Origin: an uncultured Eubacteriales bacterium
GTDB lineage: Bacteria; Bacillota_I; Bacilli_A; RF39; UBA660
Direction of reading: 5' to 3'
DNA: 64,000 nucleotides
Assembly (NCBI GenBank): GCA_905188025.1
Contig: CAJJKI010000005.1
Coordinates: 32,619 to 96,618 of the forward strand
A program made the translations under genes and the position numbers. Positions 19,560 to 28,604 of the stretch are shown piece by piece. The notes beneath the pieces are model-generated. The model was not told where the DNA came from, did not search any database, and saw only the letters and a program-made list of their open reading frames with translations. How positions within the stretch are numbered: the stretch's first letter is position 1; every line of letters starts with the position of its first letter.

Positions 19560-20591
19560 ATGATGAATATAAAAGAATTTTTACTAGATAATTATATCTG
19601 GATAATAGTAGTAATATTACTATCAATAATTACAGTTATTGGCTTTTTAGCTGATAAGAAAAAGACTCCAAAAAAGAAAAAAGGCGAGAGTAGTCCTATG
19701 AATCCTGGCGATGTAGCCTCTGCAAATACTGCTCCAATAAATTATCAAAGTACACCTACATTAAATCAAAATGATAACCAAAACCTAAACCCTATGATGA
19801 ATCAAAATCCTATGAGTTATCAAGAACCAGCACCAACAAGTACTTTCCCAACACCAGTAGAGCTCCCACAAAATAATCTCAACAACACAAATGAGCCATT
19901 CGCTTTCACAAATAATCAAATGAATCAAGTATTACCTAATACTCAGTCTCCTGAACCAGCTCAAGTTAACACTATTCCTAATAACAATATGAACTATAAT
20001 TTAAATAGCACGAATAATTTATCTAATCAACAACCTATGCCAACTGCCAATATTAGTCCATTAAATGCTCCAACTCCAGTAGAGCCTATCAGCGTAAATC
20101 AAGTAATAAACCCTGAACCAATGATGTCTCCTGCACCTGGGCAAGCTCCTATGTATAATAACCAAGCAAACTATTCATCTTCCACACCAGCATTTAATCC
20201 AAATACTAACATGACACCAAATATGGCAATGAATCCAAATCAAGATATGAATACATTTAATCAACCTATTGAAACTCCAGAACCTATACCTGTAACTCCA
20301 GTAAATATTCCTCAAGAATTTAACCAACCAATACAAACACCAGTAGAGTCATCTGTAGTTGCCCCAACAATCATGCCAAATATGAACAACACTAATAATC
20401 AAAATATGAATCAAATGAATAATGCTTACGGTGCTGCCCCTGTTAACCCAACTCCGATTCCTACACCAGTGTCTCCATCACCATCACCTAGTCCAATTAA
20501 TCCAAGCCCAGCACAAGCCCCAAGTCCTGCACCAATAAGCTTCGTATATGGACCACAACAAAATCAAAATAACAATAACCAATTTATGTAA
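19560..20591 (+). CDS. N-terminally anchored Asn/Pro/Gln-rich low-complexity protein
   Basis: I know no family for this. GAGGAG at 19545-19550 fits the ATG at 19560 (or 19563), not the one at 19551. One membrane helix (about residues 8-28) is followed by KKKTPKKKKGE and then roughly 300 residues rich in Asn, Pro, Gln, Met, Thr and Ser with no predicted fold. Motifs such as PTPVE and EPISV recur. It ends in NQNNNNQFM. Topology by the positive-inside rule puts the long tail in the cytoplasm. Its place behind ezrA suggests a link to division or the envelope, but this is inference. Confidence 0.7.
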   Translation: MMNIKEFLLDNYIWIIVVILLSIITVIGFLADKKKTPKKKKGESSPMNPGDVASANTAPINYQSTPTLNQNDNQNLNPMMNQNPMSYQEPAPTSTFPTPVELPQNNLNNTNEPFAFTNNQMNQVLPNTQSPEPAQVNTIPNNNMNYNLNSTNNLSNQQPMPTANISPLNAPTPVEPISVNQVINPEPMMSPAPGQAPMYNNQANYSSSTPAFNPNTNMTPNMAMNPNQDMNTFNQPIETPEPIPVTPVNIPQEFNQPIQTPVESSVVAPTIMPNMNNTNNQNMNQMNNAYGAAPVNPTPIPTPVSPSPSPSPINPSPAQAPSPAPISFVYGPQQNQNNNNQFM

Positions 20592-20623
20592 AATATGAAA
20601 TATGAATAAAAAGGAGGAACAAT

Positions 20624-21391
20624 ATGAATAATTATCAAGATAACTCAAGTAATAATACCAATGCATCTAATCAAAATTCATTTAATAACACCGTTCCTCC
20701 AGTAAATAACACTCCTGTACAAGCTATTCTCGGTTCTAGTATCCCTTTTCATCCAATGAAAGAAGAAACTACTATAGTACCTAACGCTAATATATCTAAT
20801 GATACTTATCAAGACAATATAACTACACCAGTTAATAGTATTCCAACTAATGTATCATCTAACATTACTAGTAGTAATCCTTTCACTGATCCTAATACCA
20901 AAACATATGCTGATATTTTAAATAAAGGGAAAGTACCACCAGAACCCATCAGTGTAGTGCCTACTAATATTAGTCAAAATAACATAAGTCAAGGAAACAC
21001 TATAACTCCTATACCTAATCAGGAAAATGTTAACAACCCAAATATTAATAGTATAAGTAACAATCCTAATAACATAACTAACAGTATGAATATGAATGGC
21101 CCAATTAATAGTGAAACTTCTAGTGTCCCCAATCCCAGTATCAATTCCAATAACATCCCTGCATATAATGATACCTCTATTAATGACTTAAATATTCAAG
21201 GTAACTATAACAATCCTGAAAGTGATTATCGTCAAGATCCTCAAATTATAGCTAATTTAAATCCAAATAAAAAGAAAACAGTAACTATTACCGGAGAATT
21301 AAAACTAGTAATAATTATTGCTCTCATCTTATTTATCTTTATTTTAGTAATACCATTTATCTTTGATTTTATCAGTGAAATAAAATACTAA
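20624..21391 (+). CDS. C-terminally anchored Asn/Ser/Pro-rich low-complexity protein
   Basis: A 255-residue protein that mirrors its neighbour: about 220 residues of Asn/Ser/Pro/Thr-rich low complexity, then a single C-terminal membrane helix (LVIIIALILFIFILVIPFIF) and a short tail. No signal peptide, so it is tail-anchored. It shares the motif PPEPISV with the VEPISV of the upstream protein. AAGGAGG precedes the ATG by 6 bases and the gap to the upstream gene is 32 bp, so the two are likely one operon. No known family is recognised. Confidence 0.7.
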   Translation: MNNYQDNSSNNTNASNQNSFNNTVPPVNNTPVQAILGSSIPFHPMKEETTIVPNANISNDTYQDNITTPVNSIPTNVSSNITSSNPFTDPNTKTYADILNKGKVPPEPISVVPTNISQNNISQGNTITPIPNQENVNNPNINSISNNPNNITNSMNMNGPINSETSSVPNPSINSNNIPAYNDTSINDLNIQGNYNNPESDYRQDPQIIANLNPNKKKTVTITGELKLVIIIALILFIFILVIPFIFDFISEIKY

Positions 21392-21699
21392 TCATTACTT
21401 CCATATACTGATAAAGCCACAATCAAATCATAATTATCATCTTGTGCCATTATATTTTTATGTATTTCCCCACATTTACTACACTTATAAATAATCTTAT
21501 AAGTGTTTTTATATTTTTCAATTCCAATAGGCTTCATTAACCCCATACATTTATTCTGTCTATCACCAGGCATTATATCAACATGCAAAGAATATAAACA
21601 CTTAGGACAATGATCTCTTGCAGTATATTCTAACTTTGAAACCTCACACCCACAATTAATACATTTAAAACCTTCATCGATCATCATAAATCTTTTCAT
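21388..21699 (-). CDS. RNHCP-domain zinc-binding protein
   Basis: A 103-residue protein with four CxxC pairs: CINCGC, RDHCPKCLYSLHVD, a central PGDRQNKCMGLMKPI, and CSKCGEIH. The RDHCPxC..HVD..PGDR pattern is the RNHCP domain; its role is unknown and nucleic-acid binding has been supposed. The track start is a GTG at 21708; TAGGTGAG is really the Shine-Dalgarno for the ATG at 21699. It converges on the tail-anchored protein gene with a 4-bp overlap at the stops. Confidence 0.8.
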   Translation of the reverse strand: MKRFMMIDEGFKCINCGCEVSKLEYTARDHCPKCLYSLHVDIMPGDRQNKCMGLMKPIGIEKYKNTYKIIYKCSKCGEIHKNIMAQDDNYDLIVALSVYGSND

Positions 21700-21800
21700 A
21701 AAACTCACCTAAAATAAGTATATAATAAAATTACATATATTACAAATAAAACTTGTAAATTACCTTTCATTTGTTATATAATTAGATAAAGGTGATTTCT

Positions 21801-22034
21801 ATGGAGTTTACTACTAAAGAAGAATTATATCAAAAATTGTTACCTGTCTTTAATGTCAAGAAAAGATTATTATCCATAACTATATATCATTACCTTACCA
21901 GTACTGATATATGGAATTATCTTATCAAAAATAAATGGCAAAAAAGTCTTAACCTAACATTATCTGAAGTAGTAAATGATATCATTACTATTGATCCTAT
22001 AAAAATAATTAAAACCATGGAGGAAAAACAATGA
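21801..22034 (+). CDS. comN: ComN-type post-transcriptional regulator
   Basis: A 77-residue protein resembling Bacillus ComN (YrzD), which controls mRNA of the comE operon. The core TSTDIWNYLIKNKWQK followed by LSEVVNDIITID matches the family pattern. The GTG at 21792 is part of the AAAGGTG Shine-Dalgarno; the ATG at 21801 is chosen. In Bacillus the gene lies directly before secDF, and here it overlaps secDF by 4 bp (ATGA), which supports the call. Confidence 0.7.
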   Translation: MEFTTKEELYQKLLPVFNVKKRLLSITIYHYLTSTDIWNYLIKNKWQKSLNLTLSEVVNDIITIDPIKIIKTMEEKQ

Positions 22035-24376
22035 AAAAGAAAACAAAAGAAAATAAAAAAACAAAAAGTAAAGAAATAGTTGAAAAGAATATTCCAAAAG
22101 AAACTAAATATTCTGAACCAATTCCTAAAAAGAATTATTTAAAATTAACTATTGGTTTAATTATCACCATTCTAGTAGCAGTTGTATGCTCACTTGGTAT
22201 TAAACCATTAATTGATAAGATTAATTTTGGACTAGATTTACAAGGAGGATTTGAAGTTTTATATGAAGTAAAACCATTAAAAGAAGAAGATACTCTTACC
22301 CAAGATATGTTATATTCTACCTATAAAGCTATTCTCAAAAGAATCGATGTTCTAGGAGTCTCAGAGCCAGAAATAACAATCGAAGGAGATAATCGTATCC
22401 GTGTAAAATTAGCAGGTATTACTAATGCTGAAGATGCTCGTAACACTATATCATCAACTGCTGTCTTGTCATTTAGAGACTATAATGATAACTTACTGTT
22501 AACTAGTGACGTTCTCGGAGGACAAGCTAAAGTTACTACTGATGAGTATGGTCATCCTGCAGTAAGCCTAAAAATAAAAGATACCGATGCTTTCTATGAA
22601 GCAACTAAAAAAGTAAAAAATATGACTAATAATATCATGGTTATATGGCTAGACTATGATGAATCAACTGATAGTTTTGTCAAAGAAAGAAATCAGTGTG
22701 GTACCAGTGCATCTCATTGCTTATCTGGAGCCACTGTTAATAAAGCTTTTGCCAGTGACGTAATCATTCAAGGTAGTTTCACCAAAGAAGAAGCTACATC
22801 CCTAGTAGAACTAATTAATTCCGGAGCTCTTCCTACCAAACTTAATGAGATATCTTCCCGTACTGTTGAAGCTTCATTCGGAGCTGATTCTCTAAACAAA
22901 ACCCTAGTAGCAGGAGTTATTGGTATCATTCTAGTTATTATTTTAATGACAGTTGTCTATCGCTTCTCTGGCTTCATCGCTGGAGTAGGTCTCATTTTAT
23001 ATACATATGCTTCATTCCTAGTATTCTATCTCATAAATGGTGTCCTAACATTACCAGGTATTGCAGCAATGCTCTTAGGTATAGGTATGGCCGTAGATGC
23101 TAATGTTATATGCTTTGAAAGAATTAAAGAAAATCTCTTGATAGGAAAGAACTTACATGAGTCATATGATATCGGTAACAAAAATAGCTTTACCAGTATC
23201 ATCGATGCTAACGTAACTACAATTATTGCAGCTATCATTATGTTTATCCTAGGACAAAGTTCTGTAAAAGGATTCGCTACTATGTTAATAATCAACATTA
23301 TCGTAACCGTAATTATTATGGTATATCTAGTTAAATACCTCTTAAAATTCTTTGTAAAAACAAACTGTTTTGATAATTCACTAGGACTATTTATTGGTCT
23401 TAATAAAAAGAAAATCAAAAAAGAAAAAGAAATAAGAATACCATATCCTAAATTAAATTTTGTTCGTCATCAATCTAAATTTATAATTCTAACTATTGTC
23501 TTATTCGTTATAGGTATCGGTTTATTTATCACAACTGGAGCTAACTATGGAGTAGACTTCTCTGGTGGTACCAGTATCACTATCAATAACCCTAAAGATA
23601 ATATCACTGAAGTAACTAATCTTTTAAAAGAAAGTAATTATCACATAGAAAAACAAACTTCAACTGATAAAGATTTAACTATTACCTTATCAGAAGTATT
23701 AGATAAAGATGCTATTAATAATCTAACTAATACTCTAAAAGATGATTATAAATTAGATAGTAATATTTATGTAGTAAGTAAAGTAGTAAAACAAGAATTA
23801 GTTAAAAATGCTATTAAATCACTAATAATTGCCCTTATTGGTATAATTATCTATGTAGCTATTCGTTTCCGTTTCAACTATGCTGTTAGTGGTGTTATAG
23901 CTCTTATTCATGACGTTGCTTTCACATTCTTATTCTTTGCTGCTTTCAAAATTCAAATAGATTCTATCTTTATAGCAGGCATCTTAACTATTATTGGTTA
24001 CAGTATCAATGATACAATTGTTACTTTCGATATCATTAGAGAAAACTATAAAACTAAATACAAAGGCAATATCACAAACCCTGAAGATCTTGATGAATTA
24101 GTTAATATCAGTATTCGTCGTACTTTATTTAGAAGTATTCTAACTACTGTAACTACTATTATTCCTGTAATTGTCCTTATGATTTTTGGTTCAAAAGAAA
24201 TATTAACTTTCAATATCTCCCTCCTAGTAGGATTCATCGCTGGAGTATATTCATCAATCTTTATCTCTAACATGTTATGGTTAAAATTAGAAAAATGCCG
24301 TATCATGAAACCAAAGAAAAATAATGATGATGAAGATGAAATTCAAGAATTAAAAGTTCGTGGTATTAACTGTTAA
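22031..24376 (+). CDS. secDF: SecDF fused protein-export component
   Basis: Membrane factor that uses the proton gradient to help SecYEG-SecA export. At 781 aa it is a SecD-SecF fusion with 12 expected membrane helices. SecD part: first helix at about 37-57, then FGLDLQGGFEVLYEV, a large P1 loop, and a five-helix block containing LGIGMAVDANVICFERIKE. SecF part: first helix near 485, then GVDFSGGTSITI and, near the end, IGYSINDTIVTFDIIREN. The lysine-rich N-terminus is long. The secA gene lies 7 kb downstream. Confidence 0.96.
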   Translation: MKKKTKENKKTKSKEIVEKNIPKETKYSEPIPKKNYLKLTIGLIITILVAVVCSLGIKPLIDKINFGLDLQGGFEVLYEVKPLKEEDTLTQDMLYSTYKAILKRIDVLGVSEPEITIEGDNRIRVKLAGITNAEDARNTISSTAVLSFRDYNDNLLLTSDVLGGQAKVTTDEYGHPAVSLKIKDTDAFYEATKKVKNMTNNIMVIWLDYDESTDSFVKERNQCGTSASHCLSGATVNKAFASDVIIQGSFTKEEATSLVELINSGALPTKLNEISSRTVEASFGADSLNKTLVAGVIGIILVIILMTVVYRFSGFIAGVGLILYTYASFLVFYLINGVLTLPGIAAMLLGIGMAVDANVICFERIKENLLIGKNLHESYDIGNKNSFTSIIDANVTTIIAAIIMFILGQSSVKGFATMLIINIIVTVIIMVYLVKYLLKFFVKTNCFDNSLGLFIGLNKKKIKKEKEIRIPYPKLNFVRHQSKFIILTIVLFVIGIGLFITTGANYGVDFSGGTSITINNPKDNITEVTNLLKESNYHIEKQTSTDKDLTITLSEVLDKDAINNLTNTLKDDYKLDSNIYVVSKVVKQELVKNAIKSLIIALIGIIIYVAIRFRFNYAVSGVIALIHDVAFTFLFFAAFKIQIDSIFIAGILTIIGYSINDTIVTFDIIRENYKTKYKGNITNPEDLDELVNISIRRTLFRSILTTVTTIIPVIVLMIFGSKEILTFNISLLVGFIAGVYSSIFISNMLWLKLEKCRIMKPKKNNDDEDEIQELKVRGINC

Positions 24377-24494
24377 TAACATAAAAATATATAAATCAAA
24401 TACAAAATATATAACTAATTAAATATACAAAACATATCTAAAGTCATATATATCTAAAATCTTATATTAAAAGAAAAGATATTCTAAAGAAAAA

Positions 24495-24528
24495 GAAACA
24501 TACTTAAATAAATATCAAAGTATGTTTC
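24495..24528 (+). promoter_or_regulatory. Perfect inverted repeat upstream of rel
   Basis: An 11-bp perfect stem (GAAACATACTT / AAGTATGTTTC) with a 12-base loop in the 230-bp AT-rich gap between secDF and rel. It has no T-run behind it, so it is a poor terminator; it may be an operator or an RNA element. Confidence 0.35.
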
Positions 24529-24606
24529 TAAAGTTATATATTATGATTAAGTATGTAATTAAAAATAAAACAATATATTAAAGTAAAAAGAAAAGTAGGT
24601 GAAGTT

Positions 24607-26757
24607 ATGAGTGTTAAAACTGAAAATATAACTATTGAAGATTTACTAAATCGTGTAGCAACATATGATGATAATCCTGAAGATCAAAAATTGATTCGTA
24701 ATGCTTATGATTATGCATATCGTAAACATTTTTCTCAAAAACGTATTACAGGAGATGATTATATTACTCACCCCCTAAACGTTGCCTGGATTTTAACTGA
24801 CGTTAATGCTGATGGTAAAGCTATTGCTGCCGCTCTTCTTCATGACACTATTGAAGACTCTGACAGTACCTATGAAGAAATAAATAATCTCTTCGGAGAA
24901 GAAGTAGCTAAAATAGTAGATGGTGTTACCAAAATAAATCGTCTAAACTTTACTACAGATTCAGAACAGATGGCTGCTAATCAGCGTAAAATTCTAGTAG
25001 GCCTTTCAACTGATGTCCGTGTATTAATTGTAAAATTAGCTGATAGACTTCACAATATGCGTACACTATATGTCTTGTCCGAAGCTAAACAAAAGAGAAA
25101 AGCCAAAGAAACTCTTGAAATTCTTACACCCGTAGCCCATCGTCTAGGTATGTATAAATTAAAGTCCGAACTAGAAGACCTATCTCTTAGATATTTAAAC
25201 CCTGATGCTTATTATGAAATAGTAGAAAAACTAAATCTTAAGAAAACCGAACGTGATGAAGCCGTAGGAAAAATGCTAGATGAAGTAAGCAACCTTTTAA
25301 CTGAACATAATATTCCTCATGAAATAAAAGGTCGTAGTAAGAGTATTTATAGTATCTATAATAAAATGAGTAAAGGTAAAAAATTTGAAGATATATATGA
25401 TATTCTTGCCCTAAGAGTATTTGTAAATACTGAACAAGAGTGTTACTTAGCATTAGGATTAATTCATTCAAAATATAAACCAGTTCCTAAAAGATTTAAA
25501 GACTATATTGCCATGCCAAAAACTAATCTATATCAATCTCTTCATACAACAGTCTTTGGTATTGATGGCCAACTATTTGAAATTCAAATAAGAACATATG
25601 AAATGGATAAAATAGCAGAGTATGGTATAGCATCCCACTGGTCATATAAAGAAAATAAGTCACCTAATAGCAAAGATATTATGGAACAAAAACTAGAGAT
25701 ATTCCGTAGTATCATTGAATTAAATGAAGATGCTAAAACCCCTGAAGAATTTATCAGTAATGTCAAAAAAGATTTATTATTTAATGATTCAATATATGTC
25801 TATACCCCTAAAGGAGACGTTATTGAATTACCTAAAGGATCTACCTGTGTTGACTTTGCTTATCGAGTACACAGCGAAGTAGGGGATAAAATGGTCGGAG
25901 CCATCGTTAATGATAGTATCGTACCATTTGATTATATCCTAAAAACTGGCGACATCATTAAAGTAAATACTAGCAAACTATCCAAAGGTCCAAATAAAGA
26001 TTGGCTTAATTTCGTAGCAACTTCTCAAGCTAAAAATAAAATAAGAGCTTTCTACACTAAAAGAGAAAAAGATGAAAATCTTACTCGTGGTATCGATATA
26101 TTTGAAAAAGCTCTTCATAAAAGAAACTTACCAATTCAAGAAACTATTGATGAATATCTAAATACTATTCTAGAAAACTTCAAACTAAAAGATTTAGATG
26201 ACCTCTATATAGCTCTAGGTCAAGGAAAATATACTATTGCTAGTATCATGCATATCATTAATAAAAAAGATAATCCTGCTACTAAACTATTAAAGAAAAC
26301 TCCTGAACCTAAAAAACCTATCATTAAAAATGATATCTTAGTAGAAGGAATGAATGAAATAAAAGTAAGTTTAAGTGGCTGCTGTAAACCAATACCAGGA
26401 GATAACATTATCGGTTACATTACCAAAGGATCAGGAATCACTGTTCATCGTAGTTCTTGTAAAAATATTATTGATCTAGATGAAAGACTAATAAATGTTA
26501 AATGGAATGATGGCTTAACCAAGAAGTTCCCTACAGATATCCTTATATATACTACTCCTAATGATAATCTTCTTGATATTATTACTAAAGCTTCATCAAA
26601 TAACATTGTTATTGATAGTGTCACTACCATTACTAAAAGTGAATTTAGAATCTATTCATTAACTATTCTCGTAGAAAACACTATCGCTCTTGAAAAGTTT
26701 TTCCGTGAATTATATAATCTAAGCTTTGTAGATAAAGTAGAAAGGCAGATAAACTAA
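24607..26757 (+). CDS. rel: Bifunctional (p)ppGpp synthetase/hydrolase
   Basis: Stringent-response enzyme, 716 aa, with all expected domains. HD hydrolase (about 40-190): HPLNVAWIL, LLHDTIEDS and KLADRLHNMRTL intact. Synthetase (about 230-350): GRSKSIYSIYNKM, YDILALRVFV and PKTNLYQSLHTTVFG intact. Then TGS (VYTPKGDVIELPKGST), a zinc-finger-like region with GCCKPIPGD, and a C-terminal ACT domain. Both catalytic activities are therefore expected. dtd overlaps it by 1 bp, as in the Bacillus secDF-relA-dtd region (recJ and apt are missing here). Confidence 0.96.
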   Translation: MSVKTENITIEDLLNRVATYDDNPEDQKLIRNAYDYAYRKHFSQKRITGDDYITHPLNVAWILTDVNADGKAIAAALLHDTIEDSDSTYEEINNLFGEEVAKIVDGVTKINRLNFTTDSEQMAANQRKILVGLSTDVRVLIVKLADRLHNMRTLYVLSEAKQKRKAKETLEILTPVAHRLGMYKLKSELEDLSLRYLNPDAYYEIVEKLNLKKTERDEAVGKMLDEVSNLLTEHNIPHEIKGRSKSIYSIYNKMSKGKKFEDIYDILALRVFVNTEQECYLALGLIHSKYKPVPKRFKDYIAMPKTNLYQSLHTTVFGIDGQLFEIQIRTYEMDKIAEYGIASHWSYKENKSPNSKDIMEQKLEIFRSIIELNEDAKTPEEFISNVKKDLLFNDSIYVYTPKGDVIELPKGSTCVDFAYRVHSEVGDKMVGAIVNDSIVPFDYILKTGDIIKVNTSKLSKGPNKDWLNFVATSQAKNKIRAFYTKREKDENLTRGIDIFEKALHKRNLPIQETIDEYLNTILENFKLKDLDDLYIALGQGKYTIASIMHIINKKDNPATKLLKKTPEPKKPIIKNDILVEGMNEIKVSLSGCCKPIPGDNIIGYITKGSGITVHRSSCKNIIDLDERLINVKWNDGLTKKFPTDILIYTTPNDNLLDIITKASSNNIVIDSVTTITKSEFRIYSLTILVENTIALEKFFRELYNLSFVDKVERQIN

Positions 26758-27194
26758 TGCGTATTGTTGTTCAAAGATGTAAAAGAGCTAAAGTCTCCGT
26801 AGAAGATAAAGTAGTTGGAGCTATCTCTCATGGCCTCATGCTCCTAGTAGGATTCACCGAAGGAGATAACTCTACTAATATTGATTATCTTGTAGATAAA
26901 GTAATTAATTTAAGAATATTTGATGATGAAAATGGTGTTATGAATAAAAGTTTACTAGACGTTAAAGGAAGTATCTTATCAATTAGCCAATTTACCCTTT
27001 ATGCTGATGCTAGAAAAGGTCGCCGTCCTAGCTATATCAATGCCTTAAGTGGCCCATTAGCTAGTAAACTATATGATGAATTTAATCAAAAATTAAAAAG
27101 TCAAAATGTTCATGTAGAAACTGGCATTTTCGGTGCAGATATGCAAGTAGACTTTATAAACGATGGTCCAATTACCATTTTATTAGAAAAATAA
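26757..27194 (+). CDS. dtd: D-aminoacyl-tRNA deacylase
   Basis: Removes D-amino acids from tRNA. At 145 aa it is full length and has both active-site motifs, SQFTLYADA and NDGPIT, plus the N-terminal MRIVVQRCKRAKVSV. Translation is coupled to rel by TAATG overlap. It is followed by a terminator. Confidence 0.96.
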   Translation: MRIVVQRCKRAKVSVEDKVVGAISHGLMLLVGFTEGDNSTNIDYLVDKVINLRIFDDENGVMNKSLLDVKGSILSISQFTLYADARKGRRPSYINALSGPLASKLYDEFNQKLKSQNVHVETGIFGADMQVDFINDGPITILLEK

Positions 27195-27202
27195 TTGTAA
27201 AA

Positions 27203-27237
27203 TAAAAGTATCCTCTATCTTTAGAGTTTACTTTTTT
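27203..27237 (+). terminator. Rho-independent terminator after dtd
   Basis: AAAGTA / TACTTT outer stem and CTCTA..TAGAG inner stem, followed by a T-run; it closes the rel-dtd unit. Confidence 0.8.
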
Positions 27238-27282
27238 TATTATCTTTGCTATATTAATATATAGAAGGATAGGTGAAATATC

Positions 27283-28413
27283 ATGAAAAAAACAAAATTA
27301 GATAAACCCCTCTTAATTGTTATGCTAGTTCTCATGATATTTGGCTTAATCATGGTCTTAAGTGCCTCATCTATGGCTTCATACATGCGTTATCATAAAG
27401 ATATATATGATTATTTCATTAAGCAAGGAATCTTCATGTTAGTAGGATTAGTAGCCTTCTTTACTGCTATCTATTTTCCCACTAAGTTCTTTAAAAAACT
27501 ATCTCCCATCCTAATGGGTATTCTTATCCTTGCCTTATTTGGATTATTTGTCTATGGAGATGCCCGCAAAGGAACTCAAGGCTGGTATTCACTAGGACCT
27601 ATAACTATCCAGCCAAGTGAAATAGGGAAGATTATTATTATTCTCTTCCTAGCTAACTATTATGAAAAAAATAAAGATAATCTTGATAATCAGTGGACTC
27701 TTCTAAAGCCTCTACTAATTATCTTAGTTGTCTTCATGAGCATTGTTATGCAGCCCGATCTAGGAACAGCATCTGTCTTATTTGGCATAACTATCCTTAT
27801 CTTTTATGCTCTTCCTCTAAAAAAAGAAACTCGTCGACCCATCAATCGTATCTTTATCGGAGGCATCCTCTTAGCGTGCCTATCCCTTATCTTAACTGGA
27901 GGATCCTTCCTAAGAGATTATCAATTAGAAAGATTTAACTTTATAAATCCTTGTGAAAGATATGAAGAAAAATCAGGATACCAATTATGTAACAGCCTAA
28001 TAGCATTCAAAAATGGTGGTTTAACCGGTAAAGGTATTGGAGAAAGTACCCAAAAATATCTCTATCTTCCTGAAGCTCATACCGATTTTATCTTTCCTAT
28101 AATTGTCGAAGAGTGGGGCCTTATCGTTGGACTTATCATTATCATATTATATCTTTTCATTTTATATAGAGTATTAAATATAGCTAAAGAAGCTAATAAT
28201 CTAGGTAACTCAATTATAGCATACGGAGTATTTGCCTATCTCTTATTACATATCTCCATAAACCTAATCGGTGTCATGGGTATTGGTCCACTAACCGGAG
28301 TCCCTCTACCATTCTTATCATATGGTGGAAGTTACACCCTAACATTACTATTCTCTATGGGCCTAGTACAAAGAGTACACTATGAGATATATAAAAAAGA
28401 AAGAAAAAGATAA
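27283..28413 (+). CDS. ftsW: SEDS-family peptidoglycan polymerase, FtsW type
   Basis: Membrane glycosyltransferase polymerising lipid II. The 376 residues hold about ten hydrophobic segments. Conserved SEDS parts: TIQPSEIGKI, QPDLGTAS with the key Asp, GYQLCNSLIAFKNGG, KYLYLPEAHTDFIFP and LPFLSYGGS near the C-terminus. The GYQ..SLIA stretch and the LPEAHTDFIF wording favour FtsW over RodA; a cognate PBP gene is not next to it. Its upstream Shine-Dalgarno is AGGTGA. Confidence 0.85.
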   Translation: MKKTKLDKPLLIVMLVLMIFGLIMVLSASSMASYMRYHKDIYDYFIKQGIFMLVGLVAFFTAIYFPTKFFKKLSPILMGILILALFGLFVYGDARKGTQGWYSLGPITIQPSEIGKIIIILFLANYYEKNKDNLDNQWTLLKPLLIILVVFMSIVMQPDLGTASVLFGITILIFYALPLKKETRRPINRIFIGGILLACLSLILTGGSFLRDYQLERFNFINPCERYEEKSGYQLCNSLIAFKNGGLTGKGIGESTQKYLYLPEAHTDFIFPIIVEEWGLIVGLIIIILYLFILYRVLNIAKEANNLGNSIIAYGVFAYLLLHISINLIGVMGIGPLTGVPLPFLSYGGSYTLTLLFSMGLVQRVHYEIYKKERKR

Positions 28414-28555
28414 TTTCTGTATTACATAAAATAAATTAGATATATTTACTAGTACCTATAAACATACAATTATAATATATATTGAGTAAATAAAAATAAC
28501 ATTTCAATAAATATAGTGATAAAAATTAAGAATTATTTAATACTTATATAACCAT

Positions 28556-28580
28556 GAAGGACTAAACAAGTCCTTTTTTT
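28556..28580 (+). terminator. Rho-independent terminator upstream of the carboxypeptidase
   Basis: AAGGACT / AGTCCTT stem, 5-base loop and seven T. The 140 bp before it, after ftsW, are AT-rich with nothing recognised. Confidence 0.85.
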
Positions 28581-28604
28581 CATATACTTATCTAGGTGAT
28601 TATT

